From assembly GCF_011043525.1 (NCBI RefSeq), contig NZ_JAAKGO010000006.1:1-64000 (forward strand): a stretch of DNA of 64,000 bases, in the 5' to 3' direction. How positions within the stretch are numbered: the first letter of the stretch is position 1; each line of letters opens with the position of its first letter. Origin of the DNA: Sphingobacterium sp. SGG-5. Lineage in GTDB: Bacteria; Bacteroidota; Bacteroidia; Sphingobacteriales; Sphingobacteriaceae. Below the pieces are notes generated by a model that worked only from the letters and a program-made list of their open reading frames with translations, was not told the origin of the DNA and searched no databases. Made by a program: the position numbers and the translations under genes. This document shows, piece after piece, positions 34,258 to 43,202 of the stretch.

Positions 34258-34333
34258 GAGTTTGGCATTGTTATTGATGAATGATAATAAATTGAGAACA
34301 ATTAAAAATTTAATAACCTTAAAAAAAGAGAGT

Positions 34334-35743
34334 ATGAACTATTCTACAATTAAAAAAACAGCAATTGCTGCATCTTTAGTAGCCGCTATCGGTTTTGCTG
34401 AGAATGCACAGGCGCAGGCACAAGTCTTCGGTGGCCGTTCACAATATAGAACTTGGTCTATTGGGGTACAAGGTGGTATCACTACACCGAATGTTATTAT
34501 TGGCGGTCAAAATGCTTTCGGTAAGAAAGTTGGTTATTTCCAAAATAAAGTTGGTGAGTACTACGGTTTAACTGTTCGTAAACAATTCTCACACCTATTC
34601 GGTTTGGAATTAGAAGGTAACCGTGGCCGTATCAAAACGTACAATCACGATCTTTACGTAAATGATGCAACTGGTGCTGGCTTTGAGGTTGGTTCAGGTG
34701 ATGGAAGCGGTCAAGCAAACTCTGCGGTTACTACTGTAAACTGGGCAGGTAGCTTGAATGGTGTTTTCCAATTGGGAACCATTGACTTCTTAAGAAGAGA
34801 AAATGCAGTTAACTTCTATGCAAAAGTTGGTTTAGGTGTAATGGCTTTCAACCCAGTACAGTATGATAACAACACTTTTGATGGTGCTGTAGTATTCGAC
34901 AACAAGGGTAACTGGGGTGATGAAATCTTCGGTGACCGTGAGCCTGTAGGTGACCGTGACTACCGTTTAGGTATGTACGTACCGGTAGGTGTGGGTGCTA
35001 AGTTCAAATTATCAGAAGTTGTTGCTTTGAACTTGGGTTACACCATGAACTTTACTGATGAAGGTATGTTATATGGTCCTTCTTCAAACGCAGAGTACAA
35101 ACAACGTTTTTCTAACGTCTACGCCGGTCTAGAGTTTACTTTAGGTTCACGCGACAAAGAAAACTTAACTTTTGCTAACCCGGTAGCTAATCTTTACGAC
35201 GAGTTGAAGGATCCTTCATTGCGTAATGAAGTAGAAGCTTTGAAACAACGCGTTTCTGCTTTGGAAGGTACTGTTGATCAGTTAGGTAAAGATTCAGACG
35301 GTGACGGTGTATCTGATAAATTCGACAAATGTCCGAACACGCCTGCAGGTAGTGTAGTAGACGGTGCCGGATGTCCTATCAAATTCCCTGAGCCTCCAAA
35401 ACAAGAATTGACTGAAGGTGCTTACTATGCTCCTATCGGATTTGAGTTTGATAGCTCTGTATTGAAAACCGAATCTTACTCTACGTTGGATAAATTGGCA
35501 AAAGAGTTGCGTGACAACAATGCGTCAGTTACTTTAGACGGTTATGCTTCAGCTGAAGGTACGGAAGAGTATAACTTGAACTTATCTAAAGACCGTTCAA
35601 ACGCAGTAAAACAATACTTGGTAAATGCAGGTGTTCCTGCATCAAGCATCAACGCTAACGGTTACGGTGAGGCTAACCCTATCGCATCAAACGATACGGA
35701 AGCCGGACGTGTTCAAAACCGTCGTGTTGAAATCAAAAAATAA
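34334..35743 (+). CDS. OmpA-family outer-membrane protein with TSP3-type calcium repeat
   Basis: A 469-aa protein from ATG 34334 (preceded by AAAGAGAG). Signal peptide to about residue 29 (AENAQAQAQ). Residues about 35-310 form a beta-barrel; a short coiled linker (LRNEVEALKQRVSALEGTVDQL) leads to a thrombospondin-3-like DSDGDGVSDKFDKCPNTPAG motif, then a C-terminal OmpA/MotB peptidoglycan-binding domain (FEFDSSVLKT ... LDGYASAEGTEEYNLNLSKDRSNAV ... RVQNRRVEI). Codon choice differs visibly from neighbours (GGT, CGT, GTT, AAC preferred), which suggests very high expression. A strong terminator follows 36 bp after the stop. A longer in-frame opening from 34211 was rejected because the signal peptide begins at 34334. 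Confidence 0.93.
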   Translation: MNYSTIKKTAIAASLVAAIGFAENAQAQAQVFGGRSQYRTWSIGVQGGITTPNVIIGGQNAFGKKVGYFQNKVGEYYGLTVRKQFSHLFGLELEGNRGRIKTYNHDLYVNDATGAGFEVGSGDGSGQANSAVTTVNWAGSLNGVFQLGTIDFLRRENAVNFYAKVGLGVMAFNPVQYDNNTFDGAVVFDNKGNWGDEIFGDREPVGDRDYRLGMYVPVGVGAKFKLSEVVALNLGYTMNFTDEGMLYGPSSNAEYKQRFSNVYAGLEFTLGSRDKENLTFANPVANLYDELKDPSLRNEVEALKQRVSALEGTVDQLGKDSDGDGVSDKFDKCPNTPAGSVVDGAGCPIKFPEPPKQELTEGAYYAPIGFEFDSSVLKTESYSTLDKLAKELRDNNASVTLDGYASAEGTEEYNLNLSKDRSNAVKQYLVNAGVPASSINANGYGEANPIASNDTEAGRVQNRRVEIKK

Positions 35744-35779
35744 TTTTAAATAGGTTCTTTTTGAACTTATTGGTTGAGG

Positions 35780-35809
35780 AAAAGCCGTTGCATTGTGCAG
35801 CGGCTTTTT
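35780..35809 (+). terminator. Intrinsic terminator of the OmpA-family gene
   Basis: A 13-bp stem (AAAAGCCGTTGCA with TGCAGCGGCTTTT, one T:G wobble), a 3-nt loop and a T-run: a canonical rho-independent terminator. Confidence 0.9.
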
Positions 35810-35862
35810 CGTAGTTTTGGGGTGGAGTGGGGAGTGACAAGGTTATAGGGTTATAAGGATAG

Positions 35863-36020
35863 TGAGATTTGAGAAAAATGCAGGATCCGCACAGAAACCT
35901 AAAAATGTCGCCTTGCTGGGTCGCGGATGGTAGGAAGGAAGAGACATTGTAGCGAGCCGGCACAGCGACGCGGTTTTGCAAACTTTTGCCAAGACAAAAG
36001 TTTGAGCCCTGCGGCTTGAG
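35863..36020 (+). repeat. Structured intergenic repeat family 1, copy 8
   Basis: A short GTTAT tract (35840-35855) and GAGATTTGAGAA lead, ATCCGCAC box, closing GTCGC/GCGAC, inner arms GCTGGGTCGC/GCGAGCCGGC (the outer pairs of this stem differ from other copies but still match), terminal hairpin arms CAAACTTTTG/CAAAAGTTTG (35979-36004), and a third stem around GAGCCCTGCGGCTTGAG. Confidence 0.8.
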
Positions 36021-36156
36021 CACTATTAAACTTTAACCCCAAAAAGGTGTCCTATGTTTAAATGTGGAAAATTAAAACCGCGTAATATCAAAAAAATGCT
36101 TTAATTTTCCTTCATTCATGTATGGAGCCACGATGGTCTCATTAAATGGTCGTGTT

Positions 36157-37566
36157 ATGGAAGAGGAATTCGAATACGGGTCTCCGGAGGAGCAGAAACA
36201 ATCGGTCGATCGTTACGAGGAGATGATACGTAATGATGATCAATATTTTTTTGATGCATTGGCATTTGAGGGTATCATCGATTATTATACATTTAACAAC
36301 GATCCGGTTAAGGCCTTACAGGTCGTTGACTTTGCGGTCAACCAACATCCTTTTGAGACCATATTTCTGTTGAAAAAGGCGCAATTGCATGCAACACTTC
36401 AAAATTATGATGAGGCGTTGTCGGCATTGGATAAGGCGGAGATGTTAGAACCTTCCGACGCTGAAATTCTCCTGTTGCGGGGTACAATATACTCCTCAAT
36501 GGACAGGTTTGACGAAGCGGAGGAAAACCTGATGCAAGCGCTGGAAACAAGCGATCATAAAGAAGATGTGTATTATCAACTCGGCAGTTTATTTGAGATG
36601 AAAGCCGATTTTCATATGGCTATTCATTACTTCAAGAAGAGCCTGAAGTTAAATCAACAGAATCAGGATGCCTTGTATGAATTGGCTTTTTGTTTCGACG
36701 TCGTAGGTCAGCAAGAAGAAAGTATTGCTTTTTACAAGCATTTTATCGACAACGATCCTTATTCTTTTGTAGCATGGTATAATCTGGGTAATGCTTATCA
36801 TAAAATGGAGCGTTATGAGGAAGCAATCGATGCGTATGATTATGCCATTTTGATAAAAGAAAATTTTGCGTCAGCCTATTTCAACAAGGGCAATGCGTTG
36901 GTCAATCTGGACCGTTTTTCGGAGGCGATCGAAATCTATAAACAGACATTCGAATATGAACAGCCAAGTGCAGATACATACTGTGCCATAGGCGAGTGTT
37001 ATGAAAAGCTAAATCTCATGGATACGGCACGCGATTATTACAAGAAAGCCGTTAAGCTGGATCATACCTTATCGGATGCCTGGTTTGGTATCGGTGTGAC
37101 GTTGAGCTATGAAGAGCGTTATTTCGAGTCGCTTCATTTCTATAAAAAAGCGTTGGAGTTTGACGAGGATAATCCCGATTATTGGTTTGCCATTGCGGAT
37201 GCCCGATGTAAGTTGGGGCAGTATGAAGAGGCTGAAGAGGCTTATCTGCGGCTGGTGGAACTTAGCCCGACCGATATGGATGCCTGGATGGACTTTTCAA
37301 CCATCTATTACGAGCAAAAGAATAATGTACAGGCGATAGAAACTATAGCAGAGGCCATCAAATGTAATCCCGATATGCCGGAACTTTATTACCGCATGGT
37401 AGCATACCTGTTTGCAGACGGTCGGTATAACGATGCGTTGAATATGCTGAATGTAGCTTTAGCCATGGACCCCGCCAAACATGATATTTTATTTGAATAT
37501 TTGCCCAAACTGCAAGACAATCGGATGATTGTGGATATCATCAACAAATACACGGATAACAAATGA
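36157..37566 (+). CDS. Tetratricopeptide-repeat protein
   Basis: A 469-aa soluble protein made almost wholly of TPR units (about eleven), e.g. YDEALSALDKAEMLEPSDAE, WYNLGNAYHKMERYEEAIDA and WFAIADARCKLGQYEEAEEA. No signal peptide. The start was placed at ATG 36157 (MEEEFEYGSPEEQ), where the acidic N-terminus begins; ATG 36118 is the alternative. Its TGA overlaps the ATG of aroE (37563-37566). A scaffold role is likely; the partner is unknown. Confidence 0.85.
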   Translation: MEEEFEYGSPEEQKQSVDRYEEMIRNDDQYFFDALAFEGIIDYYTFNNDPVKALQVVDFAVNQHPFETIFLLKKAQLHATLQNYDEALSALDKAEMLEPSDAEILLLRGTIYSSMDRFDEAEENLMQALETSDHKEDVYYQLGSLFEMKADFHMAIHYFKKSLKLNQQNQDALYELAFCFDVVGQQEESIAFYKHFIDNDPYSFVAWYNLGNAYHKMERYEEAIDAYDYAILIKENFASAYFNKGNALVNLDRFSEAIEIYKQTFEYEQPSADTYCAIGECYEKLNLMDTARDYYKKAVKLDHTLSDAWFGIGVTLSYEERYFESLHFYKKALEFDEDNPDYWFAIADARCKLGQYEEAEEAYLRLVELSPTDMDAWMDFSTIYYEQKNNVQAIETIAEAIKCNPDMPELYYRMVAYLFADGRYNDALNMLNVALAMDPAKHDILFEYLPKLQDNRMIVDIINKYTDNK

Positions 37567-38312
37567 GAAAATTAGGGTTGCTGGGTTATCCGCTGGGCCA
37601 TTCTTTTTCAAAAAAATATTACCTTGATAAGTTTCGGAAGGAAGAAATCCGGGATATAGATTACGATTTATATGCCATCGCTGATGTCCGTGATTTCAAG
37701 CATTTGTATACGGATGATGAGCGATTCTACGGGTTCAACGTGACCATACCGCATAAGCAGGCTATCATGCCCTTTTTAGATGAGCTGTCGGCAGAAGCAG
37801 AGGCGATACAAGCGGTAAACTGCATCACGGTTGCCCGGCGGAATGGGAAGCCTTACCTCAAGGGCTATAATACAGACACGGTTGGTTTTGAAGAATCCTT
37901 AAAGCCTCTGCTAAAACCTCAGCACCACAAGGCCCTTGTTTTTGGAAATGGTGGAGCTGCAAAGGCGGTGTTTTATGTATTGCAGAAGCTGAATATCCCC
38001 TATTTGGTGGTAAGCCGCACGAAAGAAAAGGGAGATCTCACTTATTCGGAACTGGGTGGCGATGTGCTGCGGGAACATCAGATTTTGATCAACTGCTCGC
38101 CGGTGGGAACCTTCCCCAAAGTCGATGAGGCACCGGATATTCCATACGACTTTATCGGTGCAGATCACCTGCTTTATGACCTGATCTATAATCCTGAAGA
38201 GACGTTGTTTTTGCGACGGGGTAGGGAACGGGGTGCGACAACCAAAAACGGCTTTGAGATGCTGGTCATTCAGGCTGAGAAAAATTGGGAGATCTGGAAT
38301 AATGAGCAATAA
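37563..38312 (+). CDS. aroE: Shikimate dehydrogenase
   Basis: A 249-aa protein with the substrate-binding motif LGYPLGHSFSKKYY, FNVTIPHKQAIMPFLDE (catalytic Lys), the NADP-binding VFGNGGAAKAVFYVL, YDLIYNPEETLFLRRGRERGA, and the terminal NGFEMLVIQAEKNWEIW. It reduces 3-dehydroshikimate to shikimate in aromatic amino-acid synthesis. It is slightly shorter than E. coli AroE but complete. Coupled to the TPR gene upstream and overlapped by gldD downstream. Confidence 0.94.
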   Translation: MRKLGLLGYPLGHSFSKKYYLDKFRKEEIRDIDYDLYAIADVRDFKHLYTDDERFYGFNVTIPHKQAIMPFLDELSAEAEAIQAVNCITVARRNGKPYLKGYNTDTVGFEESLKPLLKPQHHKALVFGNGGAAKAVFYVLQKLNIPYLVVSRTKEKGDLTYSELGGDVLREHQILINCSPVGTFPKVDEAPDIPYDFIGADHLLYDLIYNPEETLFLRRGRERGATTKNGFEMLVIQAEKNWEIWNNEQ

Positions 38313-38901
38313 CAGATGGATAGTCAATGTGGTGTTTGGTGGGATTGTTTGTGCCGCCCTTCTCTTTTCTTGCCGACAGGCTGATTATAGTCCCAAACCC
38401 CGGGGATATCATCGCATTCTCTTACCCAAAAAAAGCTATAGGGAAACTATGCTGACCGGCTGTCCTTTTGTGTTCGCGATACCTACATACAGCGTGATGT
38501 TGGACGACAAGAACCGAAATGCACAACCCTGTTGGAAAAATCTCGATTTCCCACAATTCAATGCGCGTCTGCATATCAGCTATTTTCCCGTCGGGAAGAC
38601 AGCCTCTTTCGGGCAGTTGACAGAAGATGCGCGGACCTTTGTATATAAACATACCGCAAAGGCAACAGGCATTGACCAAAAACAGATCGACCGACCGGAA
38701 GCACGGGTATATGGTTTGGAGTATACGATCTCCGGTAATACAGCTTCCAATTATCAGTTTTATGTCTCCGATAGCACCGATCATTACTTGCGAGGAGCGC
38801 TATATTTTAACGAAAAACCAAATCTGGACTCTATACAGCCGGTATTGGAGTTTATAGAAGACGATATCCGTCATTTGATTCGTACCTTTCGGTGGAAATA
38901 A
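38302..38901 (+). CDS. gldD: Gliding motility lipoprotein GldD
   Basis: A 199-aa protein from ATG 38302, overlapping the aroE end by 11 bp. Lipoprotein signal MSNNRWIVNV...ALLFSC (Cys24), then GldD landmarks: DYSPKPRGYHRILLPKKSY, CPFVFAIPTYSV, CWKNLDFPQFNARLHISYFPV and late FNEKPNLDSIQPVLEFIEDDIRHLI. GldD is required for gliding in Flavobacterium and linked to type IX secretion. The occurrence of PorX and a PorP-like protein in the same window fits. Confidence 0.9.
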   Translation: MSNNRWIVNVVFGGIVCAALLFSCRQADYSPKPRGYHRILLPKKSYRETMLTGCPFVFAIPTYSVMLDDKNRNAQPCWKNLDFPQFNARLHISYFPVGKTASFGQLTEDARTFVYKHTAKATGIDQKQIDRPEARVYGLEYTISGNTASNYQFYVSDSTDHYLRGALYFNEKPNLDSIQPVLEFIEDDIRHLIRTFRWK

Positions 38902-38906
38902 TTCCG

Positions 38907-38914
38907 TAAGTTTG
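38907..38914 (+). promoter_or_regulatory. -7-like element immediately before the MBL-fold gene
   Basis: TAAGTTTG ends 4 bp before the ATG at 38919. If used, the transcript would be leaderless and would add an internal promoter to the TPR-aroE-gldD operon. Confidence 0.35.
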
Positions 38915-38918
38915 ACTT

Positions 38919-39563
38919 ATGATTCAAATTAAGACATTTGTATTTAACCCCTATCAGGAGAATACCTACGTCCTCTATGACGAGCTGTCACGCGAGTCGA
39001 TCATCGTGGATCCGGGTATGCACCTTCCTGTAGAGGAGGAGCGTCTCGCTGCTTTTATCAAGGAGAAGGCTTTGAAACCTATAGCCTTGTATAATACACA
39101 TTGTCACATTGATCATGTGCTAGGCAATCGGTATGTCTTTGACCGTTGGGGGCTGAAGCCGCAGTTTCATGAAGGAGAAGTACCCATCCTCGTTTCGGTG
39201 CAAAACTATGCACCGCAGATGGGTTTCCGCTATGAAGTGTCGCCCATTCCAGACAGCTTTATCGAGGAAGGACAAACGATCTCGTTGGGTGCACATACGT
39301 TGACAGCGATCTTGGCACCCGGGCATTCACCGGCGCATCTATGCTACTATGCGGAAGCCGATGGCTTTCTGATTGGCGGGGATGTGCTTTTTAGAAACAG
39401 CATCGGTCGTACCGATCTACCGGGAGGGGACCATGACACGCTTTTGGACAGTATCCGGCATAAAATATACACCCTACCGGATGAGACGTTGGTCTATCCT
39501 GGGCATGGTCCGACCACAACCGTTGGTGAGGAGAAGAAAAACAATCCTTTTGTCCGTGTATGA
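38919..39563 (+). CDS. MBL-fold metallohydrolase (glyoxalase II-like)
   Basis: A 214-aa protein with the metallo-beta-lactamase metal motif THCHIDH (about 48-54), APGHSPAHLCYYAE, GGDVLFRNSIGRTDLPGGDH and the final YPGHGPTTTVGEE. This layout matches the YcbL/hydroxyacylglutathione-hydrolase-like group that hydrolyses thioesters. Substrate not known. Its stop overlaps the next gene's start (ATGA). Confidence 0.88.
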   Translation: MIQIKTFVFNPYQENTYVLYDELSRESIIVDPGMHLPVEEERLAAFIKEKALKPIALYNTHCHIDHVLGNRYVFDRWGLKPQFHEGEVPILVSVQNYAPQMGFRYEVSPIPDSFIEEGQTISLGAHTLTAILAPGHSPAHLCYYAEADGFLIGGDVLFRNSIGRTDLPGGDHDTLLDSIRHKIYTLPDETLVYPGHGPTTTVGEEKKNNPFVRV

Positions 39564-40807
39564 GAAAGCTAAGTCTGCCTTTACTCTTTGCCTCCCGGTA
39601 CCTCTTTTCGAAGAAGTCGGTCAATGCGATCAACATCATATCGACGATCAGCGTGGTCGGTGTATTTGTCAGTACCGCAGCATTAGTTATTGTTCTTTCT
39701 TTCTACAACGGCATGGAGAAATTTATACTTTCCATGTACAGCAACTTTACGCCCCATCTGCGGATTGAACCGGTCAAGGGCAAATTGTTTTCTGGGAACA
39801 CGGCGTCTTTCGCAGCGTTGCAGCGCGATACGTTGATAAAAAGCTATTCGGAAGTTCTCGAAGATAAGGTCCTCCTGCAATATGACAACCAGCAGTTTGT
39901 GGGATTAATTAAAGGGGTGACACCGCAGAGTTTGGACAACTACAGTGAGGAGGATATCCTTCAAGCGGGGAGATACATGATACAGTCAGACACCGCTGCT
40001 TTTGCTTTAATCGGTGCCCAGATACAGGCTAACCTGAAAATACCCATATCAGGGCTTTATAATACGATGCAGCTTTATTTTCCGCGGAAAGACGTTTCTA
40101 TTCATAATGTCAATCCGCTCGAAGACTTCAATATCCGGCGTATCGATGCTGTGGGTGTACTGACGTACCAGCCCGAATTCGATAACCTGGTGTTGGCGCC
40201 GTTGCCGTTTGTCCGCGATATCCTGGGGGAAGATGAACGTATATCGGCTGTGGAGATTTTTCTGAGCGATCCAAACCTTATCTCCAAATTTCAACGTAAG
40301 GTGCAGAAGGAGCTGGGGGATGATTTCGATGTAAAAAACAGGCAGCAGCAAAATCCCACATTGTACAAGACGATCAAGTCAGAAAAGTGGATTGTATTTT
40401 TTATTTTAACGTTCATCGGTATCATCGCCATATTCAATATTGTGGGATCGCTGACCATGCTGGTCATCGACAAGAAAGAAGATATGAAGATACTGCAGAG
40501 TCTCGGCGCAGAGCGGCGCGCCATCGAAGCTATCTTTTTTATCGAAGGAATATTTATCGCCTTGATCGGTGGTATTCTGGGGATTATTGTCGGGTATGTT
40601 TTTTGTAAACTCCAGGAAACATATGGGTTTATCCGGACGGGTAGCGAAGACGGCTCATTGATCGATGTGTACCCCATCGACATTCGTGGGGAAGACTTTA
40701 TATTGGTATTCCTGACGGTGGCGATCTTGTCGCTGTTGGTCGCTTATTTTTCATCGAAACTTAGTGTGAAAGAAATCGGGAATATCACAGATATCCGTAG
40801 TGAGTAA
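39560..40807 (+). CDS. LolC/LolE-like ABC transporter permease (MacB/FtsX family)
   Basis: A 415-aa inner-membrane protein with four helices, one near 22-46 (NIISTISVVGVFVSTAALVIVLSF) and three at the C-terminus (about 277-405), around a large periplasmic domain. This is the type VII ABC permease layout used in lipoprotein release. FNIVGSLTMLVIDKKEDMKILQSLGAERRAIEAIFFIEG is the conserved cytoplasmic coupling region. The ATPase partner is not adjacent. It ends the TPR-aroE-gldD-MBL set. Confidence 0.88.
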   Translation: MRKLSLPLLFASRYLFSKKSVNAINIISTISVVGVFVSTAALVIVLSFYNGMEKFILSMYSNFTPHLRIEPVKGKLFSGNTASFAALQRDTLIKSYSEVLEDKVLLQYDNQQFVGLIKGVTPQSLDNYSEEDILQAGRYMIQSDTAAFALIGAQIQANLKIPISGLYNTMQLYFPRKDVSIHNVNPLEDFNIRRIDAVGVLTYQPEFDNLVLAPLPFVRDILGEDERISAVEIFLSDPNLISKFQRKVQKELGDDFDVKNRQQQNPTLYKTIKSEKWIVFFILTFIGIIAIFNIVGSLTMLVIDKKEDMKILQSLGAERRAIEAIFFIEGIFIALIGGILGIIVGYVFCKLQETYGFIRTGSEDGSLIDVYPIDIRGEDFILVFLTVAILSLLVAYFSSKLSVKEIGNITDIRSE

Positions 40808-40923
40808 AGCTATAAGGTTCGCTTGGTTTCTGATGATGAATCCGGCATGAGCCGCAACAGTTTGTTTTGGAGGGCAGCCCATGCCGTTCATCTTTATATA
40901 ATAATTGGTGGTTTAATCGTGTA

Positions 40924-41490
40924 TTACTTTCTTCTTCCTCCGCCAAAGAAGGCACCTACTTTAAAAGCAATATAGCCGCCATCTTTAATGATGTTGTACT
41001 CACCGGATACACGGAAATGTCCGGCTTCGAAACCTATGCGTGGAAAGAAACCAAAATTGGTCGCGCCAGGTATCGTTGCTGTGTTGCCCGTTTGTACGGT
41101 CTCTTCATCCAAGGTTATGGACGCAGAGCGGAAAAAGCCAAGTCCGGCGCCGGCGAATGGCCGAAAACCTTTATCGGTAAAATAGTAGTCACCCGTAGCA
41201 CTGTAAGAACTCAGAATAGATACTTTTGCATCAGCATCTTCATTATTCAGATCACTGACACGCGCCAATGCCGCACCCTCGAAGCGCAGACCCACAGCAA
41301 GCGCATCGGATAGTCTGTAATGTGGCTCAACGGCAAAAGCAACACCGCCTTTGGTGCCTCCACCGCCGGAGGTAGGGATGGCATATCCTATGCCAAGGTC
41401 GACTTTAATGGGTTTGTAATTTTGGGCTTGGGAATACGAGAGTGAGGTTATCCCACATAGGCCTAATACAGTTAATAGAAAATTTTTCAT
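40924..41490 (-). CDS. Small outer-membrane beta-barrel protein
   Basis: A 188-aa protein with a signal peptide (ending SLSYSQAQ) followed by eight or so amphipathic strands rich in Gly and aromatics (VDLGIGYAIPTSGGGG, FRPFAGAGLGFFRSA, FGFFPRIGFEAGHFRVSGEYNII, YIAFKVGAFFGGGRRK), as in the OprF/PF13568-type barrels. Function unknown. A -7 element TATCTTTG on minus (plus-strand 41535-41542) lies about 45 bp before the start. Confidence 0.78.
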   Translation of the reverse strand: MKNFLLTVLGLCGITSLSYSQAQNYKPIKVDLGIGYAIPTSGGGGTKGGVAFAVEPHYRLSDALAVGLRFEGAALARVSDLNNEDADAKVSILSSYSATGDYYFTDKGFRPFAGAGLGFFRSASITLDEETVQTGNTATIPGATNFGFFPRIGFEAGHFRVSGEYNIIKDGGYIAFKVGAFFGGGRRK

Positions 41491-41534
41491 GTTACCTAGA
41501 TTTAGTGTAAATAATAGAGTTGATTAATAATGAA

Positions 41535-41542
41535 CAAAGATA
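41535..41542 (-). promoter_or_regulatory. -7 promoter element for the small OMP gene
   Basis: Minus-strand TATCTTTG fits TAnnTTTG and leaves a leader of about 40 nt before the ATG at 41490. Confidence 0.45.
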
Positions 41543-41557
41543 GAAGACGGTATACAT

Positions 41558-41583
41558 AAAAAAGGCTCACTTTATAAAGTGAG
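41558..41583 (-). terminator. Terminator of the AraC-type gene
   Basis: CTCACTTTATAAAGTGAG (41566-41583) is a perfect palindrome followed on minus by CCTTTTTT. The T-run and its place 30 bp after the minus-strand stop at 41615 favour a terminator over an operator. Confidence 0.7.
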
Positions 41584-41614
41584 ACAACAAGTAAATGTAT
41601 TGATAATAAATGCT

Positions 41615-42788
41615 TTATGTGAAATTGTGCATTTCTGATTCCATCAGCTTACGGTACAGCGTCGGGGTAGTACCCGTATGTTTTTTAAATGCCCGCTGGA
41701 AAGCAGCTTTCGAATTGAAGCCACACATAAAAGCAAGCTCTTCGATCTTAATATGATTATACTGTGTGTCGAGCAGATGTATTTTAAGGGCCTCTACACG
41801 GTAGGCGTTAACGAAATCGAAAAAGTTTTTTTCAAATTGTTGATTGATAACCTGGGAAAGGACATGAGTGGGAATAGTTGTTTTTTGCGAAAGCAACGGG
41901 AGGTTTAATTCCGGATTAAGGTACCATTTGTGGGTTTCGAAACCCTCCGTCAGTGAATTGGCATACTCTTCTAGCTTCTCACTTGATAAACCCGATGTGG
42001 CATAGCGTTGATTCGCCTGGTTTGCGATATACTGGTTGAGGGGTGCATACATTTTTTTAAAATTCTGATAATCGGTTTCTGAAAAAATGACCCCGTAGTT
42101 ATAGCTTTTATAGACCACATAAAAATACATCAGATTGCCAAATATGGGCACCCATACCATTTCGAGGTACCACATGGAAGTGAATAGGGATATGAATGAC
42201 AATAAGAGGACCTGTACGATCATGACGGTGATAAATTCGGTAATATAGCCCATCTTAAAGTTTTCGAGGTGGGTGAATACCTCTTTGAAGGTCTTAAAAT
42301 GTCGGAAAACAATTACAGCTAGCTATAGATATGTAGATAAGGACCAGTATAATAGGCATCCAGCAGGATAAGACCATCTGCCAGGTGACATCATCATACT
42401 TCGTGAGAGATTGGGCAAATTCGACCTGGCTCGCCGGGCTGGAAAAAATGTAGACTAACCATAGGATCAGCAGGCAGAGGGACGGTAAAGCGTGTCCTAG
42501 CTTGGAAAAGGTAAATGTAAAGGGTTTTCCCAGCATCTCTAGGCAGTAGAATAAATAGATTGGCCCAAAAAAGCTAAAAAGTATCTGTGAGGCAAACAGA
42601 GAATTGGGAAACTCGGCTATAAGTCTTGTGTAAAAGATATAGTTTGATATGATCGGAAATGCTGGCAAAATGATTAAACATGCCAGCATGCGGTTGGCCC
42701 GGGAGTTGTTCTTCCGAAAGAAATATAACGGGAATAGCAATACCTTGTTGACTACAGTAAAGACATGCAGAAATAAGATCCAGTCCAT
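41615..42788 (-). pseudogene. 7TM-AraC family transcriptional regulator, frameshifted
   Basis: The N-terminal piece (42788 to 42294) holds five to six membrane helices (MDWILFLHVFTVVNKVLLFPLYFF ...) and stops after IYISIASCNCFPTF. The C-terminal piece continues in the next frame; read back from ATG 42253 it gives VIVFRHFKTFKEVFTHLENFK and then more membrane helices, a linker and an AraC HTH domain (IKIEELAFMCGFNSKAAFQRAFKKHTGTTPTLYRK). One base gained or lost around 42300-42325 would restore a ~380-aa membrane-bound AraC regulator, a common Bacteroidota type. It is a true pseudogene or a sequencing error. Confidence 0.78.
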
Positions 42789-42847
42789 GGATGTAAGCTA
42801 ATGTTGGTTTTCATAGCTAATCTCGGACATTTTTTTGTGATAAAAAA

Positions 42848-43168
42848 TTATTTATTGTAGTATGTTAAAGAGCTTTTCCCCTTCAACTTCTTCATGAACT
42901 GGACAAAGGCGGGCTGCAGATCCGAAAATAATTCCATATCGCGGTTTTTCATGAGGATATCGCCGAATAGTTTGAGTCCGATTGCAAATTGTAGGGTCTG
43001 TTCTTTTTCTTTAAATAGGCCTTTTTCGGTAAGGATATCAATGATCTTGAATACATTATCGTGATTTTGGAACGTAAATGCTGCAGGTTCCTGATCTACT
43101 GTTTCGCCTTTGTTGTCCTTCAGGTATTTGAAGGTAACTTCGTATTCATGTGCTCTTTTTTCACTCAT
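42848..43168 (-). CDS. DUF3861 domain-containing protein
   Basis: A 106-aa cytoplasmic protein. The stretch AFTFQNHDNVFKIIDILTEKGLF ... FAIGLKLFGDILMKNRDMELFSDLQPAFVQFMKKLKG carries the features I associate with DUF3861 (LKLFGE/D, PAF..FMK.LKG). Function unknown. It is 34 bp downstream of ygiD on the same strand, so probably co-transcribed. Confidence 0.75.
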   Translation of the reverse strand: MSEKRAHEYEVTFKYLKDNKGETVDQEPAAFTFQNHDNVFKIIDILTEKGLFKEKEQTLQFAIGLKLFGDILMKNRDMELFSDLQPAFVQFMKKLKGKSSLTYYNK

Positions 43169-43202
43169 CTTTTTTTGTTTAAAATGTAAATCTGATTGTA
43201 TT

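Noticed and set aside
15591..36023. Short frames whose products share a motif like ARYNVSSFLLSATR
   Set aside because: They are translations of family 1 repeats. The shared peptide arises from the DNA repeat, the starts and ends differ, and the hairpins covary as nucleic acid, not as codons.
40867..41313. Plus-strand frame of 148 aa
   Set aside because: Antisense to the small outer-membrane protein, which has a clear signal peptide and barrel pattern.
41566..41583. Palindrome as a regulator operator
   Set aside because: It is followed by a T-run on minus and lies just past a minus-strand stop, so a terminator is the simpler reading.
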